A stretch of DNA of 64,000 nt from an uncultured Clostridia bacterium (GTDB taxonomy: Bacteria > Bacillota > Clostridia > Oscillospirales > Acutalibacteraceae), in contig CALWVF010000001.1 of assembly GCA_944384925.1 (NCBI GenBank), positions 25,246-89,245 of the forward strand. Direction: 5' to 3'. The translations under genes were made by a program, and so were the position numbers. A model generated the notes under the pieces. It ran no database searches. It was not told the DNA's origin and saw only the letters and a program-made list of their open reading frames with translations. Within the stretch, counting starts at the first letter, position 1; each line of letters starts with the position of its first letter. Below, piece by piece: positions 25,960 through 36,296 of the stretch.

Positions 25960-26136
25960 ATTATTTCTCCTTAAACATAATGGTTATATACTGTAATTAT
26001 ATTAAGCTAAATTTCAGACATTGTCAAATATAAATATGAGAACGATATAGAAGAAAGTAAAAAATAAAAATAATAATTTATCTAAAATTGGTAAAAATAT
26101 AAGTAATAAAATTCTAAAAATAGTGAGTATAAATTT

Positions 26137-26340
26137 ATGAATCGAAAAGAAGGAAGGCTTAAAATTATATGGGAAGTAGTTTTAGGGATGATTGTGGGAG
26201 TAATTCTAATAGCAGCTATATATAGTGGGAACAAAATAACTTCTATATATAAGGGAAATATAGAATATGCTTACTACAAAATTACAGAACAAATATTGTT
26301 GTATATTTCTAAAATAGAAGATGAATTAATAAAGGTTTAG
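26137..26340 (+). CDS. small membrane protein, 67 aa
   Basis: One N-terminal hydrophobic helix (about residues 11-29) after a basic start (MNRKEGRLK), then an amphipathic, tyrosine-rich C-terminal half. The RBS is weak (AGTGAG). It lies between glyQS and the ribosomal promoter on the ribosomal strand. No family recognised; it may be a real short gene or a chance frame. Confidence 0.45.
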   Translation: MNRKEGRLKIIWEVVLGMIVGVILIAAIYSGNKITSIYKGNIEYAYYKITEQILLYISKIEDELIKV

Positions 26341-26433
26341 TATAGAATAGCAGAGTTGTACAAAAACAGGAAATTTATGCACAATTTATAAAAATATATT
26401 AAAAAATTTTAAAATATTTTATTTCAGGAATTA

Positions 26434-26462
26434 TTGAATTATTTAGTAAATTATAGTATAAT
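26434..26462 (+). promoter_or_regulatory. sigma-A promoter of the ribosomal superoperon
   Basis: TTGAAT (26434-26439), 17-base spacer and TATAAT (26457-26462). The start of transcription would be near 26469, giving a leader of about 265 bases before rpsJ. Confidence 0.85.
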
Positions 26463-26468
26463 AACTTA

Positions 26469-26735
26469 GCACGACTGCAAGATATGCGATGAAGCGGGAG
26501 GTTGCGGCCATTAGGTCGGTTTTTCCGTGGAGTATGTCCGATTTTAAACCGGGCGATATTAATAGGGCAAATTGATGGTTGCTTTATTTTTTTCAATCAA
26601 CAATTTGTATACTTATGATTTAGTAAATCTCGGGTTTTAAGGTAAGCTTTTGATCCGAATTATTTTTATTAAGTCATTAGACACCCGGAAGGGTGTAAAT
26701 CGCGCCCACCAATTATAATCAAGGAGGCGATAGCG
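26469..26735 (+). promoter_or_regulatory. structured 5' leader of the S10 operon
   Basis: The leader is GC-richer than its surroundings and contains several potential stems, for example ACACCCGGAAGGGTGT at about 26680-26695. This fits a ribosomal-protein-binding autoregulatory leader of the S10 operon; the binding protein (L4 in E. coli) is not established for this layout. The last part carries the rpsJ RBS AAGGAGGCG. Confidence 0.6.
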
Positions 26736-27047
26736 ATGGCAGTCAAGGAAAAAATTAGGATAAGGCTAAAAGGTTATGATCATCAATTGGTAGATCAGTC
26801 TGCTGAAAAAATTGTTCAAACAGCTAAAAAAGCTGGAGCAAAAGTTTCAGGACCAGTACCACTACCAACAGAAAAGCAAGTTGTTACAATCTTGCGTGCT
26901 GTCCATAAAGATAAAGATAGCCGTGAACAATTTGAGATGAGAACCCATAAAAGGCTTATCGATATTATCAGGCCATCTCAAAAGACTGTAGAGTCTTTGA
27001 TGGGTCTTGAACTCCCTGCTGGTGTTGATATTGAAATAAAACTTTAA
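26736..27047 (+). CDS. rpsJ: 30S ribosomal protein S10
   Basis: 103 aa. The family signature is visible ([22 protein letters not shown] and [10 protein letters not shown]). S10 sits in the 30S head and also takes part in Nus-dependent antitermination. It is the first gene of the superoperon behind AAGGAGGCG. A 66-base gap with a small TTGGCAATGCCAA hairpin separates it from rplC. Confidence 0.98.
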   Translation: MAVKEKIRIRLKGYDHQLVDQSAEKIVQTAKKAGAKVSGPVPLPTEKQVVTILRAVHKDKDSREQFEMRTHKRLIDIIRPSQKTVESLMGLELPAGVDIEIKL

Positions 27048-27113
27048 TATTAACCGACAAGCAGAAGAGGTCATGTTGGCAATGCCAACCAATAACCATG
27101 AGGAGGTAGTAAA

Positions 27114-27746
27114 ATGCAAAAGGCAATTATCGGGAAAAAAGTGGGTATGACACAGATTTTCGACGAAAAAGGAAAGGTTGTTCCTGTAACTGTTGTTGAA
27201 GCAGGCCCTTGTGTAGTTTCTCAAAAGAAAACAATCGAAAAAGATGGCTATGCTTCTGTTCAAATTGGTTTTGGAGACTTAAAACCACACAGAGTTAACA
27301 AACCAATGAAAGGTCATTTCGACAAAGCAGACGTTGCACCAAAGAGAACCTTAAGAGAATTTCGGTTCGACAATGTAGATGCCTATAATGTAGGTGATTT
27401 AATTAAAGCAGATGCTTTTGCGGCCGGCGATAAAATTGATGTTATCGGAACAAGCAAAGGTAAGGGTTATGCAGGCGTTATTAAGCGTTGGAATGCACAC
27501 AGACTAAAAGAAAGTCATGGTACAGGTCCGGTAGCACGTCATGGTGGATCAATTGGATGTTGTTCTGATCCTTCGAGAGTATTTAAAGGAAAGAAAATGG
27601 CAGGGCATCTCGGAGCTGAAAGAGTAACAGTTCAAAACTTAACAGTTGTTAAGGTTGACGCTGAAAACAATTTAATAGCTATCAAGGGAGCAGTTCCAGG
27701 TCCAAATGGTGGAACAGTTATCATTCGAGATAGCATTAAGGCGTAA
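27114..27746 (+). CDS. rplC: 50S ribosomal protein L3
   Basis: 210 aa, normal length. The start [19 protein letters not shown] and the tryptophan-finger loop ([16 protein letters not shown]...[15 protein letters not shown]) are diagnostic. L3 contacts the peptidyl transferase centre and helps start 50S assembly. RBS GAGGAGG. Confidence 0.98.
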   Translation: MQKAIIGKKVGMTQIFDEKGKVVPVTVVEAGPCVVSQKKTIEKDGYASVQIGFGDLKPHRVNKPMKGHFDKADVAPKRTLREFRFDNVDAYNVGDLIKADAFAAGDKIDVIGTSKGKGYAGVIKRWNAHRLKESHGTGPVARHGGSIGCCSDPSRVFKGKKMAGHLGAERVTVQNLTVVKVDAENNLIAIKGAVPGPNGGTVIIRDSIKA

Positions 27747-27763
27747 GGGAAGGAGGAATTATA

Positions 27764-28387
27764 ATGCCTACAGTAACAGTACTTGATATGAAAGGCAAGG
27801 AAGTTGGAACATTAGAACTTTCCGGCGATATATTCGGAATTGAACCTAACGCCACAGTTATGCATGAAATGGTAGTGAATTATCTAGCAAACCAGCGTCA
27901 AGGTACTCAATCAGCATTAACTCGCGCAGAGGTGTCTGGAGGAGGCAGAAAGCCTTGGAAGCAAAAGGGTACAGGTCATGCAAGGCAAGGATCAATTCGT
28001 GCGCCTCAATGGAGGCATGGTGGTGTGGTTTTTGCCCCAAAACCTCGCAGTTACAGATACACTGTGAATAAAAAAGTTAGAAGACTTGCTATGAAATCTG
28101 CTTTTTCAAGCAAAGTTTTAGACAACGATTTGATAGTTTTAGATTCGATAGAATTAAATGAATTTAAAACTAAAACAATTGTTGAAATGCTTAAAGCACT
28201 TGGTGCAAGCAAAAAGGTGCTTATTGTTATTCCTGAAGTAGATAAAAAGGTTATTAATTCTGCAAGAAATATTCCAAATGTGAAAACTACTCAAGTTAAT
28301 ACATTAAATGTCTATGATATGTTAAATGCAGATAAATTAATTATACTTAAGGATGCGGTAGCTAAAATCGAGGAGGTGTATGCATAA
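27764..28387 (+). CDS. rplD: 50S ribosomal protein L4
   Basis: 207 aa. The extended loop that reaches the exit tunnel is seen ([24 protein letters not shown]). L4 represses the S10 operon in E. coli by binding its leader; a similar role here would be inference. The stop overlaps the rplW ATG by one base. Confidence 0.98.
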   Translation: MPTVTVLDMKGKEVGTLELSGDIFGIEPNATVMHEMVVNYLANQRQGTQSALTRAEVSGGGRKPWKQKGTGHARQGSIRAPQWRHGGVVFAPKPRSYRYTVNKKVRRLAMKSAFSSKVLDNDLIVLDSIELNEFKTKTIVEMLKALGASKKVLIVIPEVDKKVINSARNIPNVKTTQVNTLNVYDMLNADKLIILKDAVAKIEEVYA

Positions 28388-28677
28388 TGGCAGCGCAAGA
28401 TATAATAATTCGGCCAATAATTACAGAAAAAAGCATGTCTGGTATAGCCATGAAAAAATACACTTTTGAGGTTGCTAAGGATGCTAACAAAATTGAAATA
28501 GCAAAGGCAGTCGAAGAATTATTTGGTGTAAAAGTATCGAAGGTAAATACTTTACATATGAGAGGCCATTTGCGCCGTCAAGGCAGAAGTGAAGGTTACA
28601 CACCTTCATGGAAAAAGGCTGTTGTAAAGCTTACAGACGATAGCAAGAACATAGAATTCTTTGAAGGCATGATGTAA
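28387..28677 (+). CDS. rplW: 50S ribosomal protein L23
   Basis: 96 aa; starts with [13 protein letters not shown] and has [17 protein letters not shown]23 lies at the tunnel exit and docks trigger factor and SRP. In almost all bacteria rplB follows directly; here a membrane-protein gene lies between. Confidence 0.98.
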   Translation: MAAQDIIIRPIITEKSMSGIAMKKYTFEVAKDANKIEIAKAVEELFGVKVSKVNTLHMRGHLRRQGRSEGYTPSWKKAVVKLTDDSKNIEFFEGMM

Positions 28678-28710
28678 TACAATTTTAATATTTTCAGAAG
28701 CAGGGGTAGA

Positions 28711-29112
28711 ATGTTAAAACAATTTTTTCAACAGTTTGATATTGAAGAAGGAATGCCGAGGAAAGCAAAAATTGCCATGGAAATAATTTTGGTAATTTTA
28801 CTAAGTGCAGTAATAGGAATTGCTCGTATAAAATTAGCAATAAACAGTATAGAACTATATTTTATAGTAGTTAGTTGTGCATTAATTTTTAGCATGATTC
28901 ATACATTTATTTGGATAAATAAGAACAATAAAAAAGAACAAGTGAAATTTTTTATAGAGTGTATCTATTATATTATTATGATTACTGCAATAAGTGTTTT
29001 TGGAGCAATCTTTTATCAAGGTCTTGTTTACTATTTTGTTGCAATATTATTTGCAACTCTTGGAGGAAGTTTTTTTTCTACTTACCTTAAAAAAGCTTTA
29101 TCTAAATATTAA
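28711..29112 (+). CDS. small integral membrane protein inserted between rplW and rplB
   Basis: This 133-aa protein has an N-terminal polar segment with a short phenylalanine-rich helix (LKQFFQQFDIEEG), then four predicted transmembrane helices (about 24-42, 46-68, 81-103 and 105-123) and a basic tail. The RBS AGGGG is close to the ATG (4 bases) and weaker than those of its neighbours. I recognise no family. Its position splits one of the most conserved gene orders in bacteria, and it must be transcribed with the ribosomal genes, as no terminator or promoter is evident on either side. The base composition is AT-richer than that of the adjacent ribosomal genes, as expected of an inserted or fast-evolving gene. 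Confidence 0.75.
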   Translation: MLKQFFQQFDIEEGMPRKAKIAMEIILVILLSAVIGIARIKLAINSIELYFIVVSCALIFSMIHTFIWINKNNKKEQVKFFIECIYYIIMITAISVFGAIFYQGLVYYFVAILFATLGGSFFSTYLKKALSKY

Positions 29113-29198
29113 AATGTGTGCAGTTATGGGTATGTCATTACAAATTATCATTTTAAGTGTAATGTCCCGCAAAGCCATCATGAGGAGAGTGAAACTAA

Positions 29199-30032
29199 GT
29201 GGCAATAAAGTTTTTTAAACCGACAACACCATCAAGACGTAATATGTCGGTGACAGATTATTCAAGTCTTTCGAAAGTATCGCCGGAAAAAAGCTTACTT
29301 CAACCATTGAATAAGAAATCCGGACGTAACAGCTATGGAAGAATAACCGTTCGTCACAGAGGCGGCGGAAATCGCAGGAAATATCGTGTAATAGACTTTA
29401 AACGTCAAAAATTCGATATTCCAGCAAAAGTTTTAAGTTTGGAGTATGATCCAAATCGTTCATCTCATATTGCATTAATTCAATATGAAGACGGAGAAAA
29501 GAGTTATATTATAGCGCCAAATGGTTTGAAAGTTGGAGATACAGTAGAGTCAGGGCCAAATGCAGATATTAAACCAGGCAACGCTTTACCTTTATTAAAT
29601 ATACCAACAGGTACATTTATTCATAATGTTGAGTTATATCCTGGCAAGGGAGCGCAACTAGCACGTGCAGCAGGGAACATGGCGCAGCTCATGGCAAAAG
29701 AAGGGAACATGGCACTTTTAAGATTACCATCAGGAGAATTGCGCAATGTTTCGGTAAATTGCATGGCGACTATAGGTCAAGTAGGCAACCTAGATCATGA
29801 AAATGTGAAAATAGGCAAGGCTGGCCGTAAACGCAATATGGGTTGGAGGCCAACCGTAAGAGGTTCTGTTATGAATCCAAATGACCACCCACATGGTGGT
29901 GGTGAAGGCAAATCACCAATAGGACGTCCTGGGCCTGTTACTCCTTGGGGTAAACCGGCGCTTGGATATAAGACTCGTAAAAAACACAACCGTTCCGACA
30001 AATTTATTGTTAAGCGTAGAAACGGTAAATAA
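29199..30032 (+). CDS. rplB: 50S ribosomal protein L2
   Basis: 277 aa with GTG start behind GAGGAGAG. Diagnostic C-terminal region is present ([20 protein letters not shown], with the histidine near the peptidyl transferase centre, and [19 protein letters not shown]). L2 is needed for subunit association and peptide-bond formation. Confidence 0.98.
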   Translation: MAIKFFKPTTPSRRNMSVTDYSSLSKVSPEKSLLQPLNKKSGRNSYGRITVRHRGGGNRRKYRVIDFKRQKFDIPAKVLSLEYDPNRSSHIALIQYEDGEKSYIIAPNGLKVGDTVESGPNADIKPGNALPLLNIPTGTFIHNVELYPGKGAQLARAAGNMAQLMAKEGNMALLRLPSGELRNVSVNCMATIGQVGNLDHENVKIGKAGRKRNMGWRPTVRGSVMNPNDHPHGGGEGKSPIGRPGPVTPWGKPALGYKTRKKHNRSDKFIVKRRNGK

Positions 30033-30058
30033 GGTGTACAGAAAGGAGCTTATGAACA

Positions 30059-30334
30059 ATGGGCAGAAGCGTAAAAAAGGGTCCTTATGTACAGCCTGTG
30101 CTGCTTAAAAGGATTCAAGAGATGAATGCGGCGGGCGAAAAGAAAATTGTTAAAACATGGAGCAGAGCATCAACAATATTTCCAGATTTCGTCGGCCATA
30201 CATTTGCAGTTCACGATGGACGCAAACATGTTCCAGTATATGTTACAGAAGACATGGTAGGCCATAAATTAGGGGAGTTTGCTCCTACAAGGACATTTAA
30301 AGGTCATGCTGGATCAAAAACAACAAAGAAATAA
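30059..30334 (+). CDS. rpsS: 30S ribosomal protein S19
   Basis: 91 aa; [18 protein letters not shown] start and [25 protein letters not shown]19 lies in the head next to S13. RBS GAAAGGAG. Confidence 0.98.
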   Translation: MGRSVKKGPYVQPVLLKRIQEMNAAGEKKIVKTWSRASTIFPDFVGHTFAVHDGRKHVPVYVTEDMVGHKLGEFAPTRTFKGHAGSKTTKK

Positions 30335-30355
30335 CAGCCGAAAGGAGTGTACGCA

Positions 30356-30691
30356 ATGGAAGCAAGGGCTTACCTGAAATATGCCCGCATTTCTCCAAGA
30401 AAGGTTTCAATCGTACTTGATTTAATAAGAAATAAGCCGGTTGATTATGCGATGGCTATCCTCAAGCATACCCCCAAGGCTGCCTGTGAGGATTTGCAAA
30501 AATTACTCAAGTCGGCAATGGCAAATGCTGAGAATAATCATAATATGGATGTTTCAAGACTATATGTAGCAGAATGCTTCGTATGTCCTGGGCCGATCCT
30601 CAAGCGCATTCGTCCAAGAGCGCAGGGTCGAGCATTTAGAATAAATAAGAAGACATCGCACGTGACCCTCGTGCTTAAGGAACAAGAATAG
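30356..30691 (+). CDS. rplV: 50S ribosomal protein L22
   Basis: 111 aa; [27 protein letters not shown] and the tunnel-reaching loop near [19 protein letters not shown]. The ATG at 30356 has AAAGGAG in front; the in-frame GTG at 30347 overlaps that RBS and is rejected. Confidence 0.97.
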   Translation: MEARAYLKYARISPRKVSIVLDLIRNKPVDYAMAILKHTPKAACEDLQKLLKSAMANAENNHNMDVSRLYVAECFVCPGPILKRIRPRAQGRAFRINKKTSHVTLVLKEQE

Positions 30692-30710
30692 GCGGAAGAG
30701 GAGGTAGACT

Positions 30711-31376
30711 ATGGGCCAAAAAGTAAATCCACACGGACTTCGTGTAGGAATAATAAAAAATTGGGATTCTCGCTGGTTTGCAAAAGATAAAGATTTTGGC
30801 GATATGTTAGTTGAAGACTACAAACTTCGCAAAATGCTAAAAAAGCAACTATATTCAGCAGGAATACCAAAAATAGAAATAGAGCGCACAGCTTCTAAAG
30901 TGCGTGTACACATTCATTGTGCAAAGCCGGGAATGGTAATAGGAAAAGGTGGAACTGAGATAGATAAGCTAAAAGCACAATGTGAGTCAATGCTGAAAAA
31001 ACCAGTTTCAATTAATATTATAGAAGTAAAATCACCAGACTTAGATGCACAATTAGTTGCAGAAAATATAGCGCAGCAACTAGAAAGAAGAATATCTTTT
31101 AGAAGAGCAATGAAGCAATCTATTGGCCGAGCAATGAAATTTGGGGCAAAAGGTATTAAAACTCAAGTATCAGGGCGCCTTGGTGGTGCAGAAATTGCAA
31201 GAGCAGAGCAGTATCATGAAGGAACAATTCCTCTTCAAACAATAAGAGCAGATATTGATTATGGATTTGCAGAAGCAAATACAACATATGGAAAAATAGG
31301 CGTAAAAGTTTGGTTATATAAAGGGGAAGTTCTTGGGGAGTCTCGTAAGGCACGCAAGGAAGGGGGCAATAAGTAA
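30711..31376 (+). CDS. rpsC: 30S ribosomal protein S3
   Basis: 221 aa; [23 protein letters not shown] start and KH domain with [15 protein letters not shown]3 forms part of the mRNA entry pore and helicase. Stop and rplP start overlap (TAATG). Confidence 0.98.
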   Translation: MGQKVNPHGLRVGIIKNWDSRWFAKDKDFGDMLVEDYKLRKMLKKQLYSAGIPKIEIERTASKVRVHIHCAKPGMVIGKGGTEIDKLKAQCESMLKKPVSINIIEVKSPDLDAQLVAENIAQQLERRISFRRAMKQSIGRAMKFGAKGIKTQVSGRLGGAEIARAEQYHEGTIPLQTIRADIDYGFAEANTTYGKIGVKVWLYKGEVLGESRKARKEGGNK

Positions 31377-31801
31377 TGTTGCTACCTAAACGTGTGAAAT
31401 ATAGAAGAGTTCATAGAGGACGAATGACAGGTAAAGCTAGCCGAGGCAACACAATCACATATGGTGATTTTGGTTTACAATCATTAGAACCAGCTTGGAT
31501 AACAGCAAATCAGATAGAAGCAGCCCGTGTAGCTATGACACGTTACTGCAAAAGATTTGGTAAGGTATGGATAAAGATATTTCCAGATAAGCCTGTCACA
31601 AAGAAACCTTTAGAAACTCGTATGGGTAAAGGTAAAGGAGCACCTGAATACTGGGTTGCAGTGGTAAAACCAGGACGAATAATGTTTGAAATAAAGGGAG
31701 TTCCAGAAGAAACCGCTAGAGAAGCAATGAGGTTAGCGGCAAATAAATTACCAGTTAAATGCAAGTTTGTAAAAAAGGAAGAAACGGGGGTTGAGCAATA
31801 A
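31376..31801 (+). CDS. rplP: 50S ribosomal protein L16
   Basis: 141 aa; [20 protein letters not shown] start and the [17 protein letters not shown] motif. L16 lies near the A-site tRNA elbow and is a late assembly protein. One-base overlaps on both sides (with rpsC and rpmC) indicate coupling. Confidence 0.98.
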   Translation: MLLPKRVKYRRVHRGRMTGKASRGNTITYGDFGLQSLEPAWITANQIEAARVAMTRYCKRFGKVWIKIFPDKPVTKKPLETRMGKGKGAPEYWVAVVKPGRIMFEIKGVPEETAREAMRLAANKLPVKCKFVKKEETGVEQ

Positions 31802-32007
31802 TGAAAGCTTCAGAAATTAGAGAATTATCAGAAAAAGAGCTTCAAGCAAAGCTCAAAGACCTAAAGGCAGAGCTTTTTAACTTGCGTTTCCAACTTGCAA
31901 TTAACCAGCTCGAAAACCCTATGCGAATCAAGGCTGTTAAAAAGGATATTGCAAGAGTGCAGACTATCCTACGCCAAAAAGAGCTAAACGACAGCAATGA
32001 AGCGTAA
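31801..32007 (+). CDS. rpmC: 50S ribosomal protein L29
   Basis: 68 aa; two-helix hairpin with [26 protein letters not shown]. Neighbour of L23 at the tunnel exit. Confidence 0.97.
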   Translation: MKASEIRELSEKELQAKLKDLKAELFNLRFQLAINQLENPMRIKAVKKDIARVQTILRQKELNDSNEA

Positions 32008-32026
32008 GGGAAGGGAGGATTAAGCC

Positions 32027-32284
32027 GTGAGTGATAGGAATATGAGAAAGACAGAAGTCGGCAGGGTCGTAAGCAACAAAATGGATAAAACAATTGTTGT
32101 TGCAATAGAAAATAGTGTAAGGCATAAGCTTTATAAAAAAATAATAAAGCGTACAGTAAAATTAAAGGCACATGACGAAAAAAATGAATGTGCGATTGGT
32201 GACCGTGTACGAGTAATGGAGACGCGTCCACTTTCAAAAGAAAAAAGATGGCGTCTAGTTGAAATTATAGAAAAAGCTAAATAA
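32027..32284 (+). CDS. rpsQ: 30S ribosomal protein S17
   Basis: 85 aa with GTG start behind GGGAGG. OB-fold signature [17 protein letters not shown] and [21 protein letters not shown]. Primary 16S rRNA binder. Confidence 0.97.
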   Translation: MSDRNMRKTEVGRVVSNKMDKTIVVAIENSVRHKLYKKIIKRTVKLKAHDEKNECAIGDRVRVMETRPLSKEKRWRLVEIIEKAK

Positions 32285-32311
32285 TTAGCTTGTGCAAAGG
32301 AGGAACGCACT

Positions 32312-32680
32312 GTGATACAGCAGCAGACCTACCTCAAAGTTGCCGATAATACAGGAGCGAAGGAGCTTATGTGTATTCGCGTTCTTGGAGGTACCGGCAG
32401 GAGGTACGCCAATATAGGAGACGTTGTTGTTGCTTCAGTAAAAAAAGCAGCACCAGGAGGCGTTGTGAAAAAAGGAGACGTAGTAAAAGCTGTAGTTGTA
32501 AGAACAGCAAAAGGGCTACGACGAGAAGATGGGACATATATCAGATTTGATGAAAACGCAGCAGTGTTAATAAAAGATGATAAGAACCCAAGAGGCACCC
32601 GTATATTCGGGCCGGTAGCGAGAGAATTACGCGATAAAGATTATTTAAAAATACTGAGTCTCGCTCCCGAAGTGCTTTGA
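32312..32680 (+). CDS. rplN: 50S ribosomal protein L14
   Basis: 122 aa with GTG start behind [34 protein letters not shown] and the [13 protein letters not shown] signature. L14 forms an intersubunit bridge. Confidence 0.98.
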   Translation: MIQQQTYLKVADNTGAKELMCIRVLGGTGRRYANIGDVVVASVKKAAPGGVVKKGDVVKAVVVRTAKGLRREDGTYIRFDENAAVLIKDDKNPRGTRIFGPVARELRDKDYLKILSLAPEVL

Positions 32681-32694
32681 TGGAGGTGTTCACT

Positions 32695-33015
32695 ATGATT
32701 AAGAAGGTTCATGTAAAAACGGGTGACACCGTAATCGTATTAAGCGGAAAAGAACGTGGCAAAAAGGGCAAGGTTCTAGCCGTTAGCCCAAAAGAAGGAA
32801 AAGTCATTGTTGAAGGAATTAATGTAGTTTCTAAACATGTAAAACCTAGAAAAATGGGCGATGAAGGCGGAATTGTTAAAACCGAAGGTGCATTATATGC
32901 ATGCAAGGTGCAGCTAGTATGTTCTCATTGCGGTAAGCCTACGCGTGTTGCTCATAAAATTTATGAAGACGGCACAAAGGGTCGCATTTGCAAAAAATGT
33001 GGTGAATCGCTATAA
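32695..33015 (+). CDS. rplX: 50S ribosomal protein L24
   Basis: 106 aa with KOW motif (VKTGDTVIVLSGKERGKKGKVLAV) and a zinc-like CxxC...CxxC pair (CSHCGKPTRV...CKKCGE). Assembly initiator of the 50S. The frame opens at 32677 but GATGGAGG precedes the ATG at 32695, which also avoids overlap with rplN. Confidence 0.97.
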   Translation: MIKKVHVKTGDTVIVLSGKERGKKGKVLAVSPKEGKVIVEGINVVSKHVKPRKMGDEGGIVKTEGALYACKVQLVCSHCGKPTRVAHKIYEDGTKGRICKKCGESL

Positions 33016-33027
33016 GGAGGATAAAAC

Positions 33028-33567
33028 ATGGCAAGACTAAAGGAGTTCTATAAGCAAGATGTTGCTCCGCAATTAATGAAAAAATTTTCATACAAAAATG
33101 TAATGCAAATTCCTAAATTAGAAAAAATCGTTATTAATGTTGGTGCTGGAGAAGCAAGAGATAATTCAAAAGTAATAGATTCAATAATGGATGACATAGC
33201 AGCGATTACAGGCCAAAGACCAATGGTTTGCAAAGCGAAAAAATCAGTAGCCAATTTTAAGCTTCGCGAAGGTATGAAGATAGGAGTTAAAGTAACTCTT
33301 AGGGGCGAAAAAATGTATGAGTTTTTAGATAGACTTTTCAATGTTGCATTACCAAGAGTTAGAGATTTTAGAGGAATCAACCCAAATTCATTCGATGGCA
33401 GAGGTAATTATAATATGGGATTAAAAGAACAGTTAATTTTCCCTGAAATCGAATATGATAAAATAGACAAAGTCCGTGGAATGGACATATGTTTTGTAAC
33501 TACTGCAAAAACAGATGAGGAAGCCAAAGAGTTATTAACTTTAATGGGCGCCCCATTTGCGAAATAA
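33028..33567 (+). CDS. rplE: 50S ribosomal protein L5
   Basis: 179 aa; [20 protein letters not shown] and [24 protein letters not shown]5 anchors 5S rRNA and contacts P-site tRNA. RBS AAGGAGG. Confidence 0.98.
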   Translation: MARLKEFYKQDVAPQLMKKFSYKNVMQIPKLEKIVINVGAGEARDNSKVIDSIMDDIAAITGQRPMVCKAKKSVANFKLREGMKIGVKVTLRGEKMYEFLDRLFNVALPRVRDFRGINPNSFDGRGNYNMGLKEQLIFPEIEYDKIDKVRGMDICFVTTAKTDEEAKELLTLMGAPFAK

Positions 33568-33579
33568 GGAGGGATTATT

Positions 33580-33765
33580 GTGGCCAAAACTGCAATGAAA
33601 GTAAAGCAGCAAAGAACTCAAAAATATTCAACAAGAGAATATAATAGATGTAAAATCTGTGGCAGGCCGCATGCCTATCTTCGCAAGTTCGGAATTTGCC
33701 GTATATGCTTCAGGGAGCTTGCTTATAAGGGCGAGATCCCGGGCGTTAAAAAGGCCAGTTGGTAA
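33580..33765 (+). CDS. rpsZ: 30S ribosomal protein S14, zinc-binding type Z
   Basis: 61 aa with GTG start. Two CxxC pairs ([20 protein letters not shown]) mark the zinc form; the short length excludes the zinc-free type. Placed between rplE and rpsH as in other Firmicutes. Confidence 0.97.
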   Translation: MAKTAMKVKQQRTQKYSTREYNRCKICGRPHAYLRKFGICRICFRELAYKGEIPGVKKASW

Positions 33766-33791
33766 AGCGTAACAAAGGAGGTAATCACGGC

Positions 33792-34190
33792 ATGCAAATA
33801 ACAGATACAATTGCAGATTTGTTAACAAGAATTCGTAATGCAAGTTCTGCAAAGCACGATACTGTTGATATCCCGCTATCTAAAATGAAAAAGTCAATTA
33901 CGCAAATTCTTTTAGATGAAGGATATATTAAAAAATTCACAGTAATTGAAGATGGAAAACAAGGCATAATTAGAATAACTCTTAAGTATGGTGAGGGAAA
34001 AACTCCAATAATCACTGGATTACGCAGAGTTTCTAAGCCTGGACTACGTATTTATACTAATGTAGAGGATATGCCAAAGGTAATGAAAGGCCTTGGTATT
34101 GCAATCATATCAACATCAAAAGGTGTGATGACAGATCGTCAAGCTCGCAAAGAAAATGTTGGTGGAGAAGTCCTTGCATTTATTTGGTAA
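33792..34190 (+). CDS. rpsH: 30S ribosomal protein S8
   Basis: 132 aa; [31 protein letters not shown] and the C-terminal [27 protein letters not shown]8 is a primary rRNA binder and spc operon repressor in E. coli. AAAGGAGG precedes the ATG at 33792, so the longer frame from 33759 is rejected. Confidence 0.98.
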   Translation: MQITDTIADLLTRIRNASSAKHDTVDIPLSKMKKSITQILLDEGYIKKFTVIEDGKQGIIRITLKYGEGKTPIITGLRRVSKPGLRIYTNVEDMPKVMKGLGIAIISTSKGVMTDRQARKENVGGEVLAFIW

Positions 34191-34202
34191 GGTGGTGTAG
34201 AA

Positions 34203-34751
34203 ATGTCTCGAATTGGAAGAAAACCTATAAATATTCCCACTGGTGTTGATGTTCAAGTAAATAACAGTGTAGTAACAGTCAAAGGCCCAAAAGGAACTTT
34301 AACACAAAAAATAAATCCCAATATTAAGGTTTTACTAGAAGAGAATCTTATAAGTGTAACTCGTCCAGACGACGAAAAAGAAAATAAATCGCTTCATGGT
34401 CTTACACGTACATTAATAGCTAATATGATTGAAGGCGTTACAAATGGCTTTAAAAAAGAATTAGAAGTTAATGGTGTAGGATACCGTGTGCAAAAACAAG
34501 GAAAAAATCTTATTATGAATCTTGGGTACTCGCATCAAGTTACAATGTCTGATACAGATGATATAACAATAGAAGTACCAAGTCCTAATAAAATAATAAT
34601 TAATGGTGCCGATAAACAAAAGGTTGGTCAGTTTGCAGCAGAAGTACGCGAAAAACGCCCACCAGAGCCGTATAAGGGCAAAGGTATCAAATATGTTGAC
34701 GAAGTTATCCGCCGTAAGGAAGGTAAAGCCGGTAAGGGCGGTAAGAAGTAA
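34203..34751 (+). CDS. rplF: 50S ribosomal protein L6
   Basis: 182 aa; [16 protein letters not shown] start and the second-domain [27 protein letters not shown]. Lies near the factor-binding centre. RBS AAGGTGG. Confidence 0.98.
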   Translation: MSRIGRKPINIPTGVDVQVNNSVVTVKGPKGTLTQKINPNIKVLLEENLISVTRPDDEKENKSLHGLTRTLIANMIEGVTNGFKKELEVNGVGYRVQKQGKNLIMNLGYSHQVTMSDTDDITIEVPSPNKIIINGADKQKVGQFAAEVREKRPPEPYKGKGIKYVDEVIRRKEGKAGKGGKK

Positions 34752-34768
34752 TTAAGGAGTGAATAACA

Positions 34769-35128
34769 ATGGTGAAGAAGCCTGACACAAATAGAGCCAG
34801 ACTTAGACGTCATCGCAGAGTTCGCGGTAAAATTCAGGGTACTTCAGAGCGCCCACGCCTTAACGTTTTCCGCTCCACCAATAACATCTACGCTCAGATA
34901 ATAGATGATATTAAAGGAATTACTTTAGTATCAGCATCTACACTGGACAAGGAATTAAATGGTTATGGCGGAAACAAAGAAGCAGCGCGCAAAGTTGGAG
35001 ATTTAGTAGCAAAGCGAGCAGCAGAAAAAGGTATTGAAGAGGTCGTATTTGACCGAGGCGGATATATTTTCCACGGCCGTGTCAAAGAGCTGGCCGAAGG
35101 CGCTCGTGAGGGCGGTCTCAAATTCTAA
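34769..35128 (+). CDS. rplR: 50S ribosomal protein L18
   Basis: 119 aa; basic N-terminus ([28 protein letters not shown]) and [27 protein letters not shown]. Binds 5S rRNA with L5. RBS AAGGAG. Confidence 0.98.
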   Translation: MVKKPDTNRARLRRHRRVRGKIQGTSERPRLNVFRSTNNIYAQIIDDIKGITLVSASTLDKELNGYGGNKEAARKVGDLVAKRAAEKGIEEVVFDRGGYIFHGRVKELAEGAREGGLKF

Positions 35129-35144
35129 GAAGGAGGGAATACTT

Positions 35145-35642
35145 TTGGCTAGAATTGACGCAAGTACCATAGACTTAAAAGAAAGAGTTGTTGCGATTAA
35201 TCGTGTATCCAAAACAGTAAAAGGTGGCCGTATATTCAAATTTGCTGCATTAGTAGTAGTTGGAGACGGCAAAGGAACAGTTGGATTCGGTATAGGAAAA
35301 GCAGGCGAAGTTCCAGACGCAATTCGCAAGGGAATTGAAGATGCAAAGAAAAATCTTATGAAAATATCATTAAAAGGCTCAACAATTCCTCATGAAATCA
35401 TAGGAATCTATGGAGCGGGTAGCGTTTTAATGAAACCAGCTGCCCCTGGTACAGGAGTTATAGCTGGAGGACCGGTTCGTGCAGTTGTTGAAGCAGCAGG
35501 AATTAGGGATATCAGAACAAAAGCTTTGCGTTCAAATAATCCTTGTAATGTAGTTAGAGCAACATTAAAGGGTTTATCACAATTACGAACAGCAGAAGAA
35601 GTTGCAGCAATACGCGGCAAATCTGTGAAAGAAATTTTATAA
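35145..35642 (+). CDS. rpsE: 30S ribosomal protein S5
   Basis: 165 aa; start at TTG 35145 (M-A-R-I-D-A-S) behind AGAAGGAGGG, not the upstream ATG at 35034, which lies inside rplR. The S5 signature [21 protein letters not shown] and [23 protein letters not shown] are clear. S5 governs decoding accuracy. Confidence 0.97.
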   Translation: MARIDASTIDLKERVVAINRVSKTVKGGRIFKFAALVVVGDGKGTVGFGIGKAGEVPDAIRKGIEDAKKNLMKISLKGSTIPHEIIGIYGAGSVLMKPAAPGTGVIAGGPVRAVVEAAGIRDIRTKALRSNNPCNVVRATLKGLSQLRTAEEVAAIRGKSVKEIL

Positions 35643-35658
35643 TTAAGGGGGTAGCAAT

Positions 35659-35838
35659 ATGGCAAATGTAAAGGTAAAATTAATAAAAAGCCTTATTGGA
35701 GTAAAAAAAGACCAGATTGCAACTGCCCATGCACTTGGTCTTAAAAAGGTTGGAGATATTACAATACAACCGGAAAATCCTCAGACTAAGGGCAAAGTTG
35801 CCAAAATAATCCACCTCGTAGAGGTAAGTGAAGCTTAA
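35659..35838 (+). CDS. rpmD: 50S ribosomal protein L30
   Basis: 59 aa; [20 protein letters not shown] followed by [14 protein letters not shown], the typical L30 pattern. RBS GGGGGT 6 bases upstream. Lies between rpsE and rplO as expected. Confidence 0.96.
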   Translation: MANVKVKLIKSLIGVKKDQIATAHALGLKKVGDITIQPENPQTKGKVAKIIHLVEVSEA

Positions 35839-35855
35839 AGAGGGAGGTGCGAAAA

Positions 35856-36296
35856 ATGAAATTGCACGAACTTTCACCAGCTGTGGGTTCAAAAAAAGTA
35901 GCAAAAAGAATAGGAAGAGGCCATGGTTCGGGACAAGGAAAAACTGCTGGTAAGGGGCATAAAGGCCAAAAAGCAAGATCTGGAGGAAGTATTCGCCCAG
36001 GATTTGAAGGAGGACAAATGCCTTTACAAAGGCGTATTCCTAAGAGAGGATTTAATAATATTTTTAGAAAGAAAATTGTTGAAATTAATGTAGCTGCACT
36101 TAATAAATTTGATAATGGTGCGGTTGTTGATACAGAAGCTATTTTAAAAGCAGGTTTAGTAAAAAAATCATATGACGGAATAAAAATTCTTGCTAATGGC
36201 AAATTAGATAAGAGTTTAACGGTTAAGGTTGCAGCTTGCTCAAAGGGAGCTAAAGAGAAAATCGAAGCTGCAGGCGGAAAAGTAGAGGTGATCTAG
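35856..36296 (+). CDS. rplO: 50S ribosomal protein L15
   Basis: 146 aa; [40 protein letters not shown], the glycine/basic N-terminal tail of L15. The ATG at 35856 is preceded by GGGAGGTG; the in-frame GTG at 35847 is part of that RBS. Directly followed by secY. Confidence 0.97.
   Translation: MKLHELSPAVGSKKVAKRIGRGHGSGQGKTAGKGHKGQKARSGGSIRPGFEGGQMPLQRRIPKRGFNNIFRKKIVEINVAALNKFDNGAVVDTEAILKAGLVKKSYDGIKILANGKLDKSLTVKVAACSKGAKEKIEAAGGKVEVI

Noticed and set aside
25960..26136. T-box riboswitch before glyQS
   Set aside because: No specifier stem or antiterminator consensus (TGG-ACC) is visible on the minus strand.
31842..32237. Long minus-strand frame opposite rpmC/rpsQ
   Set aside because: Antisense shadow of two certain ribosomal genes.
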